Below, in pieces: positions 1 through 6,669 of a stretch of DNA of 9,660 nucleotides. Both the position numbers and the translations under genes were made by a program. The DNA is taken from assembly GCA_027449725.1 (NCBI GenBank), contig DAIDLB010000093.1, positions 1-9,660 on the forward strand, written 5' to 3'. The notes below the pieces were generated by a model that saw only the letters and a program-made list of their open reading frames with translations, ran no database searches and was not told where the DNA came from. Position 1 is the stretch's first letter, and each line of letters starts with the position of its first letter. Source of the stretch: Chlamydiota bacterium (lineage in GTDB: Bacteria > Chlamydiota > Chlamydiia > Chlamydiales > SM23-39).

Positions 1-2959
1 AGTCAAACAGGTGCTGACCTTGGCTTCAAAGGGAGCCTGCCTGACGGTTGAAGGGATCCAGGACGTCGTAGAAGTGACGCTGATGAAAAATGGGCATCAC
101 GATGTGGCGCGCGATTACATTCTGTATCGCGACGAGAGGAAGGCGGCGCGCGAATCGTCGACCCTAAACCTCCGGATCTACCGACGAGACAAGACGACTC
201 CGACCCGCTTCAACCCGATGAAAATCGCCTCATCGATCGAACACGCTTTCCGCGGAGCGCGGAAAATTGCGGAGCATTCGCCGGACGAAGTCGTCTTGGC
301 CGTCAACATCCTGACACAGAAGATCGTCGGCGAGATGACCGAGCTCGCAGCCAAGGGCGACACCCTCTACATCGACATGATCGAAGACAGGATCGAGCGG
401 GAGCTGATGAACGAAAAGATCTTCGACGTCGCCAAATACTATATCCTGTATCGGGCCGAGAAGGCGAATAAACGGGAGACCGTTTCTTCGGTCCCCTTTG
501 AGGAGAACCTTCCCGTCCGTCAGTTCCAGATCAAGACCGCAGACGGACAGATCTCGATCAGCGATGCCATGCTGCGTAACTCGATTGCCTTTGCCTGCCG
601 CGGACTGGAAGAATCGGTTTCCGTCTCCCAGCTTCTGGAAACCTCCATCCTCCAATTCTACGACGGGATGAAAGAGCCTGAAATCGATCTCGCTAAAATC
701 TTTGCAGCAAAATCGAAGATCGAGCTGGAGCCGGCTTATTCAAAGGTCGCCTCGCGTCTCCTCCTCGATATGATCTATCGGGAAACGCTTGGAAGGAGCG
801 CTTCGGAAGCAGGACTTGTGAAAGCGCACCGCGAATACTTCAAGAAGACGCTTAAAGAGGGAATCGCCCTCGAGCGCGTCTCTCCAAAACTCCTCGACTT
901 CGACCTCGACGAACTGGGCAAGGCGATGGATCTGGCCCGCGACGACCTCTTCACCTATCTCGGCCTCCAGACCCTGTATGACCGCTACTTCATCCACCAC
1001 GAGCAAAGGCGCATCGAGACTCCGCAAATTTTCTGGATGCGGGTCGCCATGGGCCTGGCCCTCAATGAAGGAGAACAAAAGAATAAGCGGGCGATCGAAT
1101 TTTACGACGTCCTCTCGCAGTTCTACTTTACATCTAGCACGCCGACCCTTTTCAACTCGGGGACGCTCCACTCGCAGCTCAGCTCCTGCTATCTCTCCAC
1201 CGTGATGGACGATCTCGGCCACATCTTCAAGGTGGTCTCCGACGACGCCCAGCTTTCCAAATGGGCCGGCGGCATCGGCAACGACTGGACGAATGTCCGC
1301 GCAACCGGCGCCCGCATCAAAGGGACCAACGGCTCCTCCCAAGGCGTTATCCCCTTCCTGAAAGTCGCCAACGACACCGCGGTAGCCGTGAACCAGGGCG
1401 GAAAGAGAAAGGGTGCAATGTGCGCATATTTAGAGACTTGGCATCTCGACATTGAGGACTTCCTCGAGCTGCGGAAGAATACCGGAGACGAAAGGCGCCG
1501 CACGCACGATATGAATACGGCGAACTGGATCCCCGACCTCTTCATGAAGCGGGTAAGAGAAAACGGCTCTTGGACCCTCTTTTCGCCCAGCGACGTCCCG
1601 GATCTACACGACCTCTACGGCAGCGCATTTGAAAAGCGCTACACCGAGTACGAAAAGATGGTGGAAGAAGGAAAGCTGAAACTCTATAAAAAAGTGGAAG
1701 CTCTGCAGCTTTGGCGCAAAATGCTGAGCATGCTCTTTGAAACGGGCCATCCCTGGATCACGTTCAAAGATCCTTCGAACATCCGCTCGCCGCAAGACCA
1801 TCAGGGGGTTGTCCATTCGTCAAATCTTTGCACCGAAATCCTCCTCAACTCGTCGGCGGAAGAGACGGCTGTCTGCAACCTCGGCTCGATCAACCTCCCT
1901 CTTCATACGACCGAGAAGGGGTTGGATGAAAAGAGGCTCGCTGCGACGGTACGCACCGCCGTCCGGATGCTCGATAACGTGATCGACATCAACTTCTATC
2001 CAACCGTAGAGGCGAAGACCTCCAACCTGCGCCATCGACCCATTGGCTTGGGGCTGATGGGCTTCCAGGACGCCCTCTACATCCAAAACATCAGCTACGC
2101 CAGCCATGAGGCCGTCTCCTTTGCCGACAAGAGCATGGAGATGATCTCCTATTACGCGATCCTCGCATCGACGGAGCTAGCCAAAGAGAAGGGCTCCTAC
2201 TCGTCTTACAAGGGATCGAAATGGGACCGAGGCTATTTGCCGATCGACACGATCGACCTCTTGGAAAAAGAACGCGGCGTCAAAGTTGATATCGATAGAA
2301 GCGCTTCCATGGATTGGGCGCCCGTCCGCGCACTGATCAAACAATACGGCATGCGCAACAGCAACACGATGGCGATCGCTCCGACAGCGACGATCGGCAA
2401 TATCACGGGAGCAATCCCCTCGATCGAGCCGATCTACAAACATCTCTTCGTCAAATCGAATTTGTCGGGAGAATTCACCGTCTCCAACTCCCATCTCGTG
2501 GAAAAGCTCAAAACGCTTGGGCTCTGGGACGCCGAGATGCTCGATGACTTAAAGTATTTCGACGGCTCCATCCGCGAAATCGAGAGGATCCCGGACGAGG
2601 TGAAAATGCTCTTTTTAACCGCATTCGAAATCGAGCCGGAATGGATCATCGAGTGCGCCGCCAGACGACAGAAGTGGATCGATATGGGGCAGTCTCTCAA
2701 CCTCTACCTCGCCGAACCAAGCGGCAAAAAGCTCCACCAGATGTATCTGCTCGCCTGGGAAAAAGGTCTCAAGACGAACTATTACCTCCGCTCTCTCGGC
2801 GCAACCCAGATCGAGAAGTCGACCGTGGACATCAACCGCAGGGGCCTGCAGCCTCGCTGGATGAAAAACAAGTCTGCCTCGGGCAACATTAAGGTAGAAC
2901 GGGGAGAAGAGCCCCCAAAGGCTTGCAACCTCGGCGAGGGATGCGAAAGCTGTCAATAA
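1..2959 (+). CDS. nrdA: Ribonucleoside-diphosphate reductase, alpha (R1) subunit, 5'-truncated
   Basis: Large catalytic subunit of class I ribonucleotide reductase, which reduces ribonucleoside diphosphates in the cytosol together with NrdB. The frame (first full codon at base 2) is open to the window edge, and the sequence starts inside an ATP-cone, so the GTG at 11 is not the start; perhaps 60 residues are missing. Numbered from base 11: partial ATP-cone 1-45, second ATP-cone about 54-150, third cone-like unit joined to the R1 N-terminal domain about 169-261, then the ten-stranded barrel. Cone ends are visibly duplicated (YILYR at 36-40 and 144-148). Active site: Cys393 and Cys622 (redox pair), Asn605, thiyl-radical Cys607, Glu609; radical-relay Tyr924-Tyr925; C-terminal thiols Cys972, Cys978, Cys981, ending in a CxxC rather than the E. 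coli C-x4-C. Multiple ATP-cones are known in chlamydial NrdA and imply dATP feedback control. nrdB follows after 125 bp. Identification is secure. Confidence 0.97.
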   Translation, partial: VKQVLTLASKGACLTVEGIQDVVEVTLMKNGHHDVARDYILYRDERKAARESSTLNLRIYRRDKTTPTRFNPMKIASSIEHAFRGARKIAEHSPDEVVLAVNILTQKIVGEMTELAAKGDTLYIDMIEDRIERELMNEKIFDVAKYYILYRAEKANKRETVSSVPFEENLPVRQFQIKTADGQISISDAMLRNSIAFACRGLEESVSVSQLLETSILQFYDGMKEPEIDLAKIFAAKSKIELEPAYSKVASRLLLDMIYRETLGRSASEAGLVKAHREYFKKTLKEGIALERVSPKLLDFDLDELGKAMDLARDDLFTYLGLQTLYDRYFIHHEQRRIETPQIFWMRVAMGLALNEGEQKNKRAIEFYDVLSQFYFTSSTPTLFNSGTLHSQLSSCYLSTVMDDLGHIFKVVSDDAQLSKWAGGIGNDWTNVRATGARIKGTNGSSQGVIPFLKVANDTAVAVNQGGKRKGAMCAYLETWHLDIEDFLELRKNTGDERRRTHDMNTANWIPDLFMKRVRENGSWTLFSPSDVPDLHDLYGSAFEKRYTEYEKMVEEGKLKLYKKVEALQLWRKMLSMLFETGHPWITFKDPSNIRSPQDHQGVVHSSNLCTEILLNSSAEETAVCNLGSINLPLHTTEKGLDEKRLAATVRTAVRMLDNVIDINFYPTVEAKTSNLRHRPIGLGLMGFQDALYIQNISYASHEAVSFADKSMEMISYYAILASTELAKEKGSYSSYKGSKWDRGYLPIDTIDLLEKERGVKVDIDRSASMDWAPVRALIKQYGMRNSNTMAIAPTATIGNITGAIPSIEPIYKHLFVKSNLSGEFTVSNSHLVEKLKTLGLWDAEMLDDLKYFDGSIREIERIPDEVKMLFLTAFEIEPEWIIECAARRQKWIDMGQSLNLYLAEPSGKKLHQMYLLAWEKGLKTNYYLRSLGATQIEKSTVDINRRGLQPRWMKNKSASGNIKVERGEEPPKACNLGEGCESCQ

Positions 2960-2973
2960 AGCGCACTGCGTGA

Positions 2974-3053
2974 CTTGGGGGACTCCGTCCCCCAAACCCC
3001 CAGTTAAAGGGGCAAGCCCCTTTGGTAGGGGCGTGGGGACGGAGTCCCCAAAG
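2974..3053. repeat. 80-bp imperfect palindrome of three nested hairpins between nrdA and nrdB
   Basis: The element begins 15 bp after the nrdA stop. It contains three perfect small hairpins: a 9-bp stem (2975-2983/2987-2995) with loop TCC, an 8-bp stem (3006-3013/3016-3023) with AA at its tip, and a 7-bp stem (3034-3040/3044-3050) with loop GGA. The outer hairpins are reverse complements of each other (15 bases at 2978-2992 against 3035-3049), so the whole unit also folds as one long imperfect cruciform centred near 3014. It has no coding potential. It resembles REP/MITE-like extragenic palindromes. It could act as an attenuator or RNA-stability element setting the R1:R2 ratio, but that is inference. 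A related left end appears at 9628-9660. Confidence 0.85.
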
Positions 3054-3084
3054 AGTAACTAGAAAAAAACATTAGGAAATCACT

Positions 3085-4128
3085 ATGTCAACAAAAACAG
3101 AACATGGCGCGGACAAGCGCGTCGACGTCACAAAAAAACGATTGATCAACTGCAACGCCGTCGACGTCAACCAGCTCATGCCGCTGAAATACAAATGGGC
3201 TTGGGAGCACTACCTGAACGGCAACGCAAACCACTGGATGCCGAACGAAGTGCCGATGGGCAAAGATATCGAGCTGTGGAAATCAAATGCCCTGAGCGCC
3301 GACGAAAGGCGCGTCATCATGCGCAACCTCGGCTTCTTCGCTACAGCGGAGAGCCTCGTCGGGAACAACATTGTCCTTGCGATCTTCCGCCATGTGACAA
3401 ACCCCGAGGCGCGCCAGTATTTACTGCGCCAAAGCTTCGAAGAGGCGATCCACACGCATGCCTTCCTCTACATCGTCGAGTCTCTCACTCTCGATCAGGG
3501 CGAAGTGTTCAACATGTACAATGAAGTCAATTCGATCCACAATAAAGACAAGTTCGAGATGCAGATCACGGAAGAGATCTTGCGTCCCGATTTCACCACT
3601 TCCACATTCGAAGGAGCGCAAAAATTCCTCGAAAACCTCGTCGGATACTACATCATTATGGAAGGGATCTTCTTCTACAGCGGCTTTGCCATGATCCTCT
3701 CGTTTCTACGGCAAAACAAGATGGTCGGCATCGGTGAGCAGTTCCAGTATATTTTACGCGATGAAACGGTGCACCTGAACTTCGGGATCGACCTGATCAA
3801 CGGCATCAAAGAGGAAAACCCGCACCTTTGGACAGAGGCTTTCCAGGAGGCTCTTACCCTAAAAATCCGGGAAGCCGTCGAGCTGGAGATCCAATATGCG
3901 GAAGATTGCCTTCCAAGAGGCATTTTAGGACTGACGGCGCCGATGTTCCGCGACTACGTCCAATATATCGCCGACCGCAGGCTGGAGAGGATTGGCCTTA
4001 AAGTACAATACCGTTCCAAGAATCCATTCCCCTGGATGAGCGAAACGATCGATTTAGGTAAGGAAAAGAATTTTTTTGAAACACGAGTGACTGAATACCA
4101 GTCAGCCTCAAATCTATCTTGGACTTAA
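3085..4128 (+). CDS. nrdB: Ribonucleoside-diphosphate reductase, beta (R2) subunit, class Ic (Mn/Fe type)
   Basis: Small subunit of class I ribonucleotide reductase; it holds the metal cofactor that starts the radical in NrdA. Length is 347 aa, against about 346 in C. trachomatis. Metal ligands are Glu89, Glu120, His123, Glu193, Glu227 and His230. Residue 127, the radical tyrosine in class Ia enzymes, is Phe (EAIHTHAF), which defines the chlamydial R2c group using a Mn(IV)/Fe(III) cofactor instead of a tyrosyl radical. Trp51, Tyr222 and the C-terminal Tyr338, assigned to electron or radical transfer in C. trachomatis R2, are all at the same numbers. Start: AGGA at 3074-3077 lies 7 bases before ATG. 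It is probably co-transcribed with nrdA through the intervening palindrome, since no promoter is obvious in the gap. A hairpin terminator follows. The cofactor type is inferred from the residues. Confidence 0.98.
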   Translation: MSTKTEHGADKRVDVTKKRLINCNAVDVNQLMPLKYKWAWEHYLNGNANHWMPNEVPMGKDIELWKSNALSADERRVIMRNLGFFATAESLVGNNIVLAIFRHVTNPEARQYLLRQSFEEAIHTHAFLYIVESLTLDQGEVFNMYNEVNSIHNKDKFEMQITEEILRPDFTTSTFEGAQKFLENLVGYYIIMEGIFFYSGFAMILSFLRQNKMVGIGEQFQYILRDETVHLNFGIDLINGIKEENPHLWTEAFQEALTLKIREAVELEIQYAEDCLPRGILGLTAPMFRDYVQYIADRRLERIGLKVQYRSKNPFPWMSETIDLGKEKNFFETRVTEYQSASNLSWT

Positions 4129-4134
4129 GTATTT

Positions 4135-4166
4135 AAAAAAAACGCCCCGGGAACCGGGGCGCTTTT
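4135..4166. terminator. Bidirectional intrinsic terminator between nrdB and the converging small gene
   Basis: A perfect 8-bp GC stem (CGCCCCGG 4143-4150 with CCGGGGCG 4154-4161, loop GAA) is followed by CTTTT on the plus strand and preceded by eight A (4135-4142), which read as eight U on the minus strand. The better U-tract serves the minus-strand gene ending at 4174. The plus-strand tract would end nrdB. Confidence 0.88.
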
Positions 4167-4173
4167 GCCTAGC

Positions 4174-4323
4174 CTAGTTGGCAGAAGCTTCGTCGTCCGA
4201 CGATGTATCATCAGCTACAACAACTTCAGAAACGTTGCCTTCGCCGCCGGTCGGCTCATCGGATTCCTGTGCATTCAACGCAAACGCACTTACCGCCATC
4301 AAAGACATGAATACAAAACGCAT
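4174..4323 (-). CDS. Tiny secreted acidic peptide (49 aa), unrecognised
   Basis: A 50-codon minus-strand gene, short enough for standard ORF calling to miss. The start ATG (4323-4321) has a near-ideal Shine-Dalgarno, AGGAGG (4334-4329), 5 bases upstream. The stop TAG is at 4176-4174, with a strong intrinsic terminator 13 bp further on. The product starts MRFVFMSLMAVSAFALNAQ: one Arg, a hydrophobic core and a plausible signal peptidase site (ALNA before Gln19, or AFA before Leu16). The mature part of about 31 residues has ten Asp/Glu and no Lys or Arg, and is rich in Ser, Val and Gly (EPTGGEG, VVVADD, SSDDEASAN). No known domain is recognised, and a tiny periplasmic or secreted peptide is likely. 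It converges on nrdB and is divergent from the 102-aa gene at 4523. Expression is inferred from the RBS, signal peptide and terminator; function is unknown. Confidence 0.72.
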   Translation of the reverse strand: MRFVFMSLMAVSAFALNAQESDEPTGGEGNVSEVVVADDTSSDDEASAN

Positions 4324-4328
4324 AATTA

Positions 4329-4334
4329 CCTCCT
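4329..4334 (-). promoter_or_regulatory. Shine-Dalgarno of the 49-aa peptide gene
   Basis: On the minus strand this reads AGGAGG, six bases complementary to the 16S rRNA tail, 5 bases before ATG. It is a main reason for calling this very short gene. Confidence 0.75.
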
Positions 4335-4398
4335 AAAGGTGGTTAAAGAAAAATTCATGAGAACAGAATCGTAAGCCATCCGCCTTTTTTTTTGAAAG

Positions 4399-4447
4399 AA
4401 AATATTTTATATTAATTTTTTGCAAAGACCTAAGAGCCAGCTATTTA
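4399..4447. promoter_or_regulatory. AT-rich divergent promoter region with a shared palindromic -35-like TTGCAA
   Basis: The gap between the divergent starts at 4323 and 4523 is strongly AT-rich. TTGCAA at 4420-4425 is its own reverse complement, so it could be a -35 box in both directions: on plus, 16 bases before TATTTA (4442-4447); on minus, 15 bases before TATTTT (4404-4399). Both -10 matches are weak, so this is only a candidate. No other structure is seen in 4335-4522. Confidence 0.28.
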
Positions 4448-4522
4448 TTAAAATTAAAAACAAATAAATACATTTAAATGTTATTTGATTTTATAATTAA
4501 AAGAAGGGGATTATTATTCTTT

Positions 4523-4831
4523 ATGGACCTGCCCATCAAAACAGATTCATCTCCGGATTTCTCAACGCCTCAAGGTCAACAGGCGTTTGTCCAGGATGCA
4601 CATGACGCTGTCTCTCTCCTGAAAAAGGAACTCATCGTGAATCAGGCGGAACAAAATCTCCTCGGTCAAAGGGTCCATTTGATGAGAGAGTTTGTAAAAG
4701 ATCTTCCTGCTTCGGACCCGCAATATAGCATGATTCTCACTCAGATCCAGATGGACCAGATCGAAGTAGACGAATTGAAACGGCGAGAGCATTCAATCGC
4801 AGATCAGATTCATTCGCAAAAAATAAATTGA
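4523..4831 (+). CDS. Hypothetical coiled-coil protein (102 aa)
   Basis: Not recognised. The start at ATG 4523 (MDLPIKTDSS) is preferred over ATG 4478 because a purine-rich AAGAAGGGGA stretch (4501-4510) lies upstream of 4523, although its 13-base spacing is long. The 4478 start has only A/T sequence before it and would add an unlikely MLFDFIIKRRG leader. The protein is polar and mostly helical: a flexible Ser/Pro/Thr N-terminus (1-20), then two amphipathic heptad-like segments (about 25-60 and 72-102) separated by a DLPASDPQY turn, which suggests a helical hairpin or a dimeric coiled coil. There is no signal peptide, membrane segment or catalytic motif. It lies 53 bp upstream of the histone-like gene with no terminator between them, so the two are probably one operon. 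A role linked to the nucleoid protein is only a guess. Confidence 0.75.
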   Translation: MDLPIKTDSSPDFSTPQGQQAFVQDAHDAVSLLKKELIVNQAEQNLLGQRVHLMREFVKDLPASDPQYSMILTQIQMDQIEVDELKRREHSIADQIHSQKIN

Positions 4832-4873
4832 TGAAAAAAAATGAGATCGCTTACAAAGCAAATTGACATCGTT

Positions 4874-4878
4874 GGAGG
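4874..4878 (+). promoter_or_regulatory. Shine-Dalgarno that fixes the histone-like gene start at 4885
   Basis: GGAGG touches the first ATG (4879) with no spacer but lies 6 bases before the second ATG (4885). The second is therefore the likely start, two codons downstream of the longest frame. Confidence 0.7.
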
Positions 4879-4884
4879 ATGAAC

Positions 4885-5217
4885 ATGGTTGTTCGAAGAA
4901 AAAAAGCGAAAGCAACAAAACCGAGAAAAGCGGCACCGAAAAAAAGAAAAGCAGCAGTAAGAAAGAAAAAAGCAGCCCCAAAAAAAGCAACACTCGACAA
5001 AGGGGATAAGCATAATCTCAAAGTGATTAAAAAAACTGTGGCTAACCTGAAAAGCGAGATGGGTAGTGTTGTGAAATCGATTGCCGACGACATTCGCAAA
5101 AAAGACTCTAAGACTCTACGCAAAGACTTGGTACGCGCTAAATTAGCTTACGCTAAGGGATGCATACTCAAGGAAGGACTCAAGAACGCGATACCGACAA
5201 GAAAAAAACGTAAATAG
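4885..5217 (+). CDS. Lys/Arg-rich histone H1-like DNA-binding protein (110 aa)
   Basis: Probably a nucleoid-condensing protein comparable in role to chlamydial Hc1/Hc2. Residues 1-35 hold 18 Lys/Arg (13 K, 5 R) in an Ala/Pro background with a loose repeat (AAPKK, KAAVRKKK, AAPKKA), typical of H1-like tails that neutralise DNA. Residues about 40-100 look like a compact helical domain (NLKVIKKTVANLKSEM, SVVKSIADDIRKK, SKTLRKDLVRAKLAYAKG), and the protein ends in basic TRKKRK. In Hc1 the order is helical N-terminus then basic tail. Here the tail comes first, closer to Hc2 or a separate family, so no hctA/hctB symbol is given. No signal peptide. It lies downstream of the 102-aa coiled-coil gene and is followed by a strong terminator. 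A DNA-binding role is likely from composition; assignment to a named family is uncertain. Confidence 0.82.
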   Translation: MVVRRKKAKATKPRKAAPKKRKAAVRKKKAAPKKATLDKGDKHNLKVIKKTVANLKSEMGSVVKSIADDIRKKDSKTLRKDLVRAKLAYAKGCILKEGLKNAIPTRKKRK

Positions 5218-5242
5218 TTTTCCAAATCCCTTCAACGAAAGC

Positions 5243-5281
5243 GCAAGAAGCTGTTTTAAACACAGCTTCTTGCTTGTTTTT
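5243..5281 (+). terminator. Intrinsic terminator after the histone-like gene
   Basis: A perfect 12-bp stem (GCAAGAAGCTGT 5243-5254 with ACAGCTTCTTGC 5262-5273) has a 7-base loop and is followed by TTGTTTTT. It lies 25 bp after the stop at 5217. On the minus strand the same hairpin lacks a good U-tract (GCTTTCG), so it is a weaker stop for the converging 425-aa gene that ends at 5288. Confidence 0.88.
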
Positions 5282-5287
5282 AGGGAC

Positions 5288-6565
5288 TTATTGCGCAAAG
5301 AGAGCTGTCCGGTACGCGCTATACATTTCTCTAAACCTCTGAACCGAAAGGCATTTCTCTGCGATTTCAGAGACTTCCAAAAATCGTTTCTGCAGATGCT
5401 CGTCGAGAGCTTCGAACTTGAGCGGATCTAAAACGGCTTCAATAAGTTTTGTCCTTTCCCAAGTTTGCATCGTCTCTACCCGGAACATCGCCTGACGGAT
5501 CGATTCGCGGCTCCTCAAAGCGTCTCCCCAAGGGAAACATTGCGGGTAGCCAAGACGGCTCGGATTATTCTCCGATTTTACCAAAACAAGGAGCCTCGTC
5601 AGCGTGTGAAGGGGCGCGTTTTCCAGGGTGGCAAAATCGAACTCTCCCGGCGACTTCACGGCTTGCGGCTTTGCATGATCCCTGCCAACCGCAGCGCGGA
5701 CGCGGCCTTTGACGACCTCCGGCATCTGGCTGATAAACTGCTTAAATCCGGCGACATCCTCCGTCAAAGTATTGAATACCCGGGCTGCAGGAGGCGCGGA
5801 CGGTTTGGGCGCGACCGGTTTTGGAGCGGCCCTGACAGGCTGGGGGGCCGGTGCCGTTTTCAAATAGTTTTCGCGGGCTTTAAAATAGGTGGTCATAGCA
5901 GCTAGGAACCCGGGATTGCCCTGATGGAAAAGCGATGCGAGGGCGCGGATATCGCGGTATACGTCTTTTGCCTTTCCGTGGAGTGGCTCCCCTTCTTTAT
6001 GCGGAGATTTTTGCAGATAGAGCGCCTCGAGAACAGCGTTTTGGTCGTCCTCATTGAGCGCTTGATATCTCGACAAGGTGGTCATGACGCTCACAGTAGG
6101 GTCGTTCTCCAGCGCCTCCGAAGACGCGACAAAAGTAGGCTTATAAATTCCCTTCTTGGCTTGTTCGTAATAGGTGGCAATCGCCCACTCAGCCAATACG
6201 GAATAGATTTCGTACTCGTCGGAAATTCCGTCGTCAAGCCCTTCTTCGATCAGGGACCGTTCCCCTTTCGCCCAAAGGTGAAGCGCCCGCTGTTCCGCAT
6301 AACAAAGAAATTCCACATTATCCTGCGGCCTTGGGTTGTCGGGCATGGGAAGAGGCCGAACGAGATAGCCCAGTCTTCGGGCTAGAGAGACCGCGCAGCT
6401 GGCGCCAAAATCCTGACCGATGGTCGGAGCGAGCGCAATCAGGCTCCCGGCCATCTGATACCAGGTCGGCGTTCCTTTCGAGGGGTGATAATTCTCAAGG
6501 GTCTGCTTAAAAGCATCCCGAAATATATCCCCGTATTGATAATTTCTCCAAAAAGCAATGTCCAT
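5288..6565 (-). CDS. Protein of unknown function with Pro/Ala-rich linker (425 aa)
   Basis: Not recognised. ATG at 6565-6563 is chosen because GGAGG (6575-6571) stands 5 bases before it. The longer frame, to a TTG at 6670, would add 35 residues, lacks a good RBS and would run into the promoter region and start of the divergent peptidase gene. The product has two apparent parts: a helical N-terminal region (about 1-235) rich in Tyr, Trp and acidic residues, and a C-terminal helical region (about 263-425), joined by a Pro/Ala/Lys linker (about 236-262; motifs APKPVAPKP and SAPPAARV) that must be extended. No signal peptide, membrane segment, Walker motif or nuclease motif is seen. It faces the histone-like gene tail to tail and is divergent from the M16 peptidase. 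It could be a structural or host-interaction protein of the lineage, but nothing seen proves that. Confidence 0.85.
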   Translation of the reverse strand: MDIAFWRNYQYGDIFRDAFKQTLENYHPSKGTPTWYQMAGSLIALAPTIGQDFGASCAVSLARRLGYLVRPLPMPDNPRPQDNVEFLCYAEQRALHLWAKGERSLIEEGLDDGISDEYEIYSVLAEWAIATYYEQAKKGIYKPTFVASSEALENDPTVSVMTTLSRYQALNEDDQNAVLEALYLQKSPHKEGEPLHGKAKDVYRDIRALASLFHQGNPGFLAAMTTYFKARENYLKTAPAPQPVRAAPKPVAPKPSAPPAARVFNTLTEDVAGFKQFISQMPEVVKGRVRAAVGRDHAKPQAVKSPGEFDFATLENAPLHTLTRLLVLVKSENNPSRLGYPQCFPWGDALRSRESIRQAMFRVETMQTWERTKLIEAVLDPLKFEALDEHLQKRFLEVSEIAEKCLSVQRFREMYSAYRTALFAQ

Positions 6566-6570
6566 AGGAT

Positions 6571-6575
6571 CCTCC
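6571..6575 (-). promoter_or_regulatory. Shine-Dalgarno that fixes the start of the 425-aa gene
   Basis: It reads GGAGG on the minus strand with 5 bases to ATG 6565. It rules out the longer TTG-initiated frame as the main start. Confidence 0.75.
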
Positions 6576-6592
6576 GTACAAAATGAGGGAAA

Positions 6593-6622
6593 AGGATAAG
6601 CGATTTCTCTTATTTTGAACAA
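6593..6622 (-). promoter_or_regulatory. Candidate sigma-70-type promoter for the 425-aa gene
   Basis: On the minus strand, TTGTTC (6622-6617), an 18-base spacer and TATCCT (6598-6593, four of six consensus bases) would start a transcript about 20 bases before the ribosome-binding site. It overlaps the opposite promoter's -35 box. Confidence 0.4.
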
Positions 6623-6642
6623 ATGGGAAGATGGGGTATGCT
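6615..6642 (+). promoter_or_regulatory. Candidate sigma-70-type promoter for the M16 peptidase gene
   Basis: TTGAAC (6615-6620), a 16-base spacer and TATGCT (6637-6642) each match four of six consensus bases. The predicted start near 6649 leaves a leader of about 20 bases, which supports ATG 6670 and excludes ATG 6631. The two divergent -35 boxes share TTTGAACAAA. Confidence 0.45.
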
Positions 6643-6656
6643 CGATCAGATCCAAA

Positions 6657-6662
6657 AAGGGA
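6657..6662 (+). promoter_or_regulatory. Shine-Dalgarno that fixes the M16 peptidase start at 6670
   Basis: AAGGGA lies 7 bases before ATG 6670. The upstream in-frame ATG 6631 has GGGAAG directly against it and so no usable spacing. Confidence 0.65.
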
Positions 6663-6669
6663 AGACTCA

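Noticed and set aside
740..1342. 200-codon minus-strand frame opposite nrdA
   Set aside because: It is antisense to conserved R1 sequence including Cys393, with no RBS or recognisable domain.
2974..3053. CRISPR array or simple intrinsic terminator as an explanation of the nrdA-nrdB gap
   Set aside because: There are no regularly spaced direct repeats with unique spacers, and none of the stems is followed by a U-run.
4165..4374. 69-codon plus-strand frame after nrdB
   Set aside because: It starts inside the terminator T-tract with no RBS and is antisense to the 49-aa gene, which has a much better RBS and signal peptide.
4863..4868. Perfect -35 consensus TTGACA just before the histone-like gene
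   Set aside because: A matching -10 would fall inside the coding region after the ATG at 4885, so it cannot drive the full gene. No -10 at proper spacing was seen.
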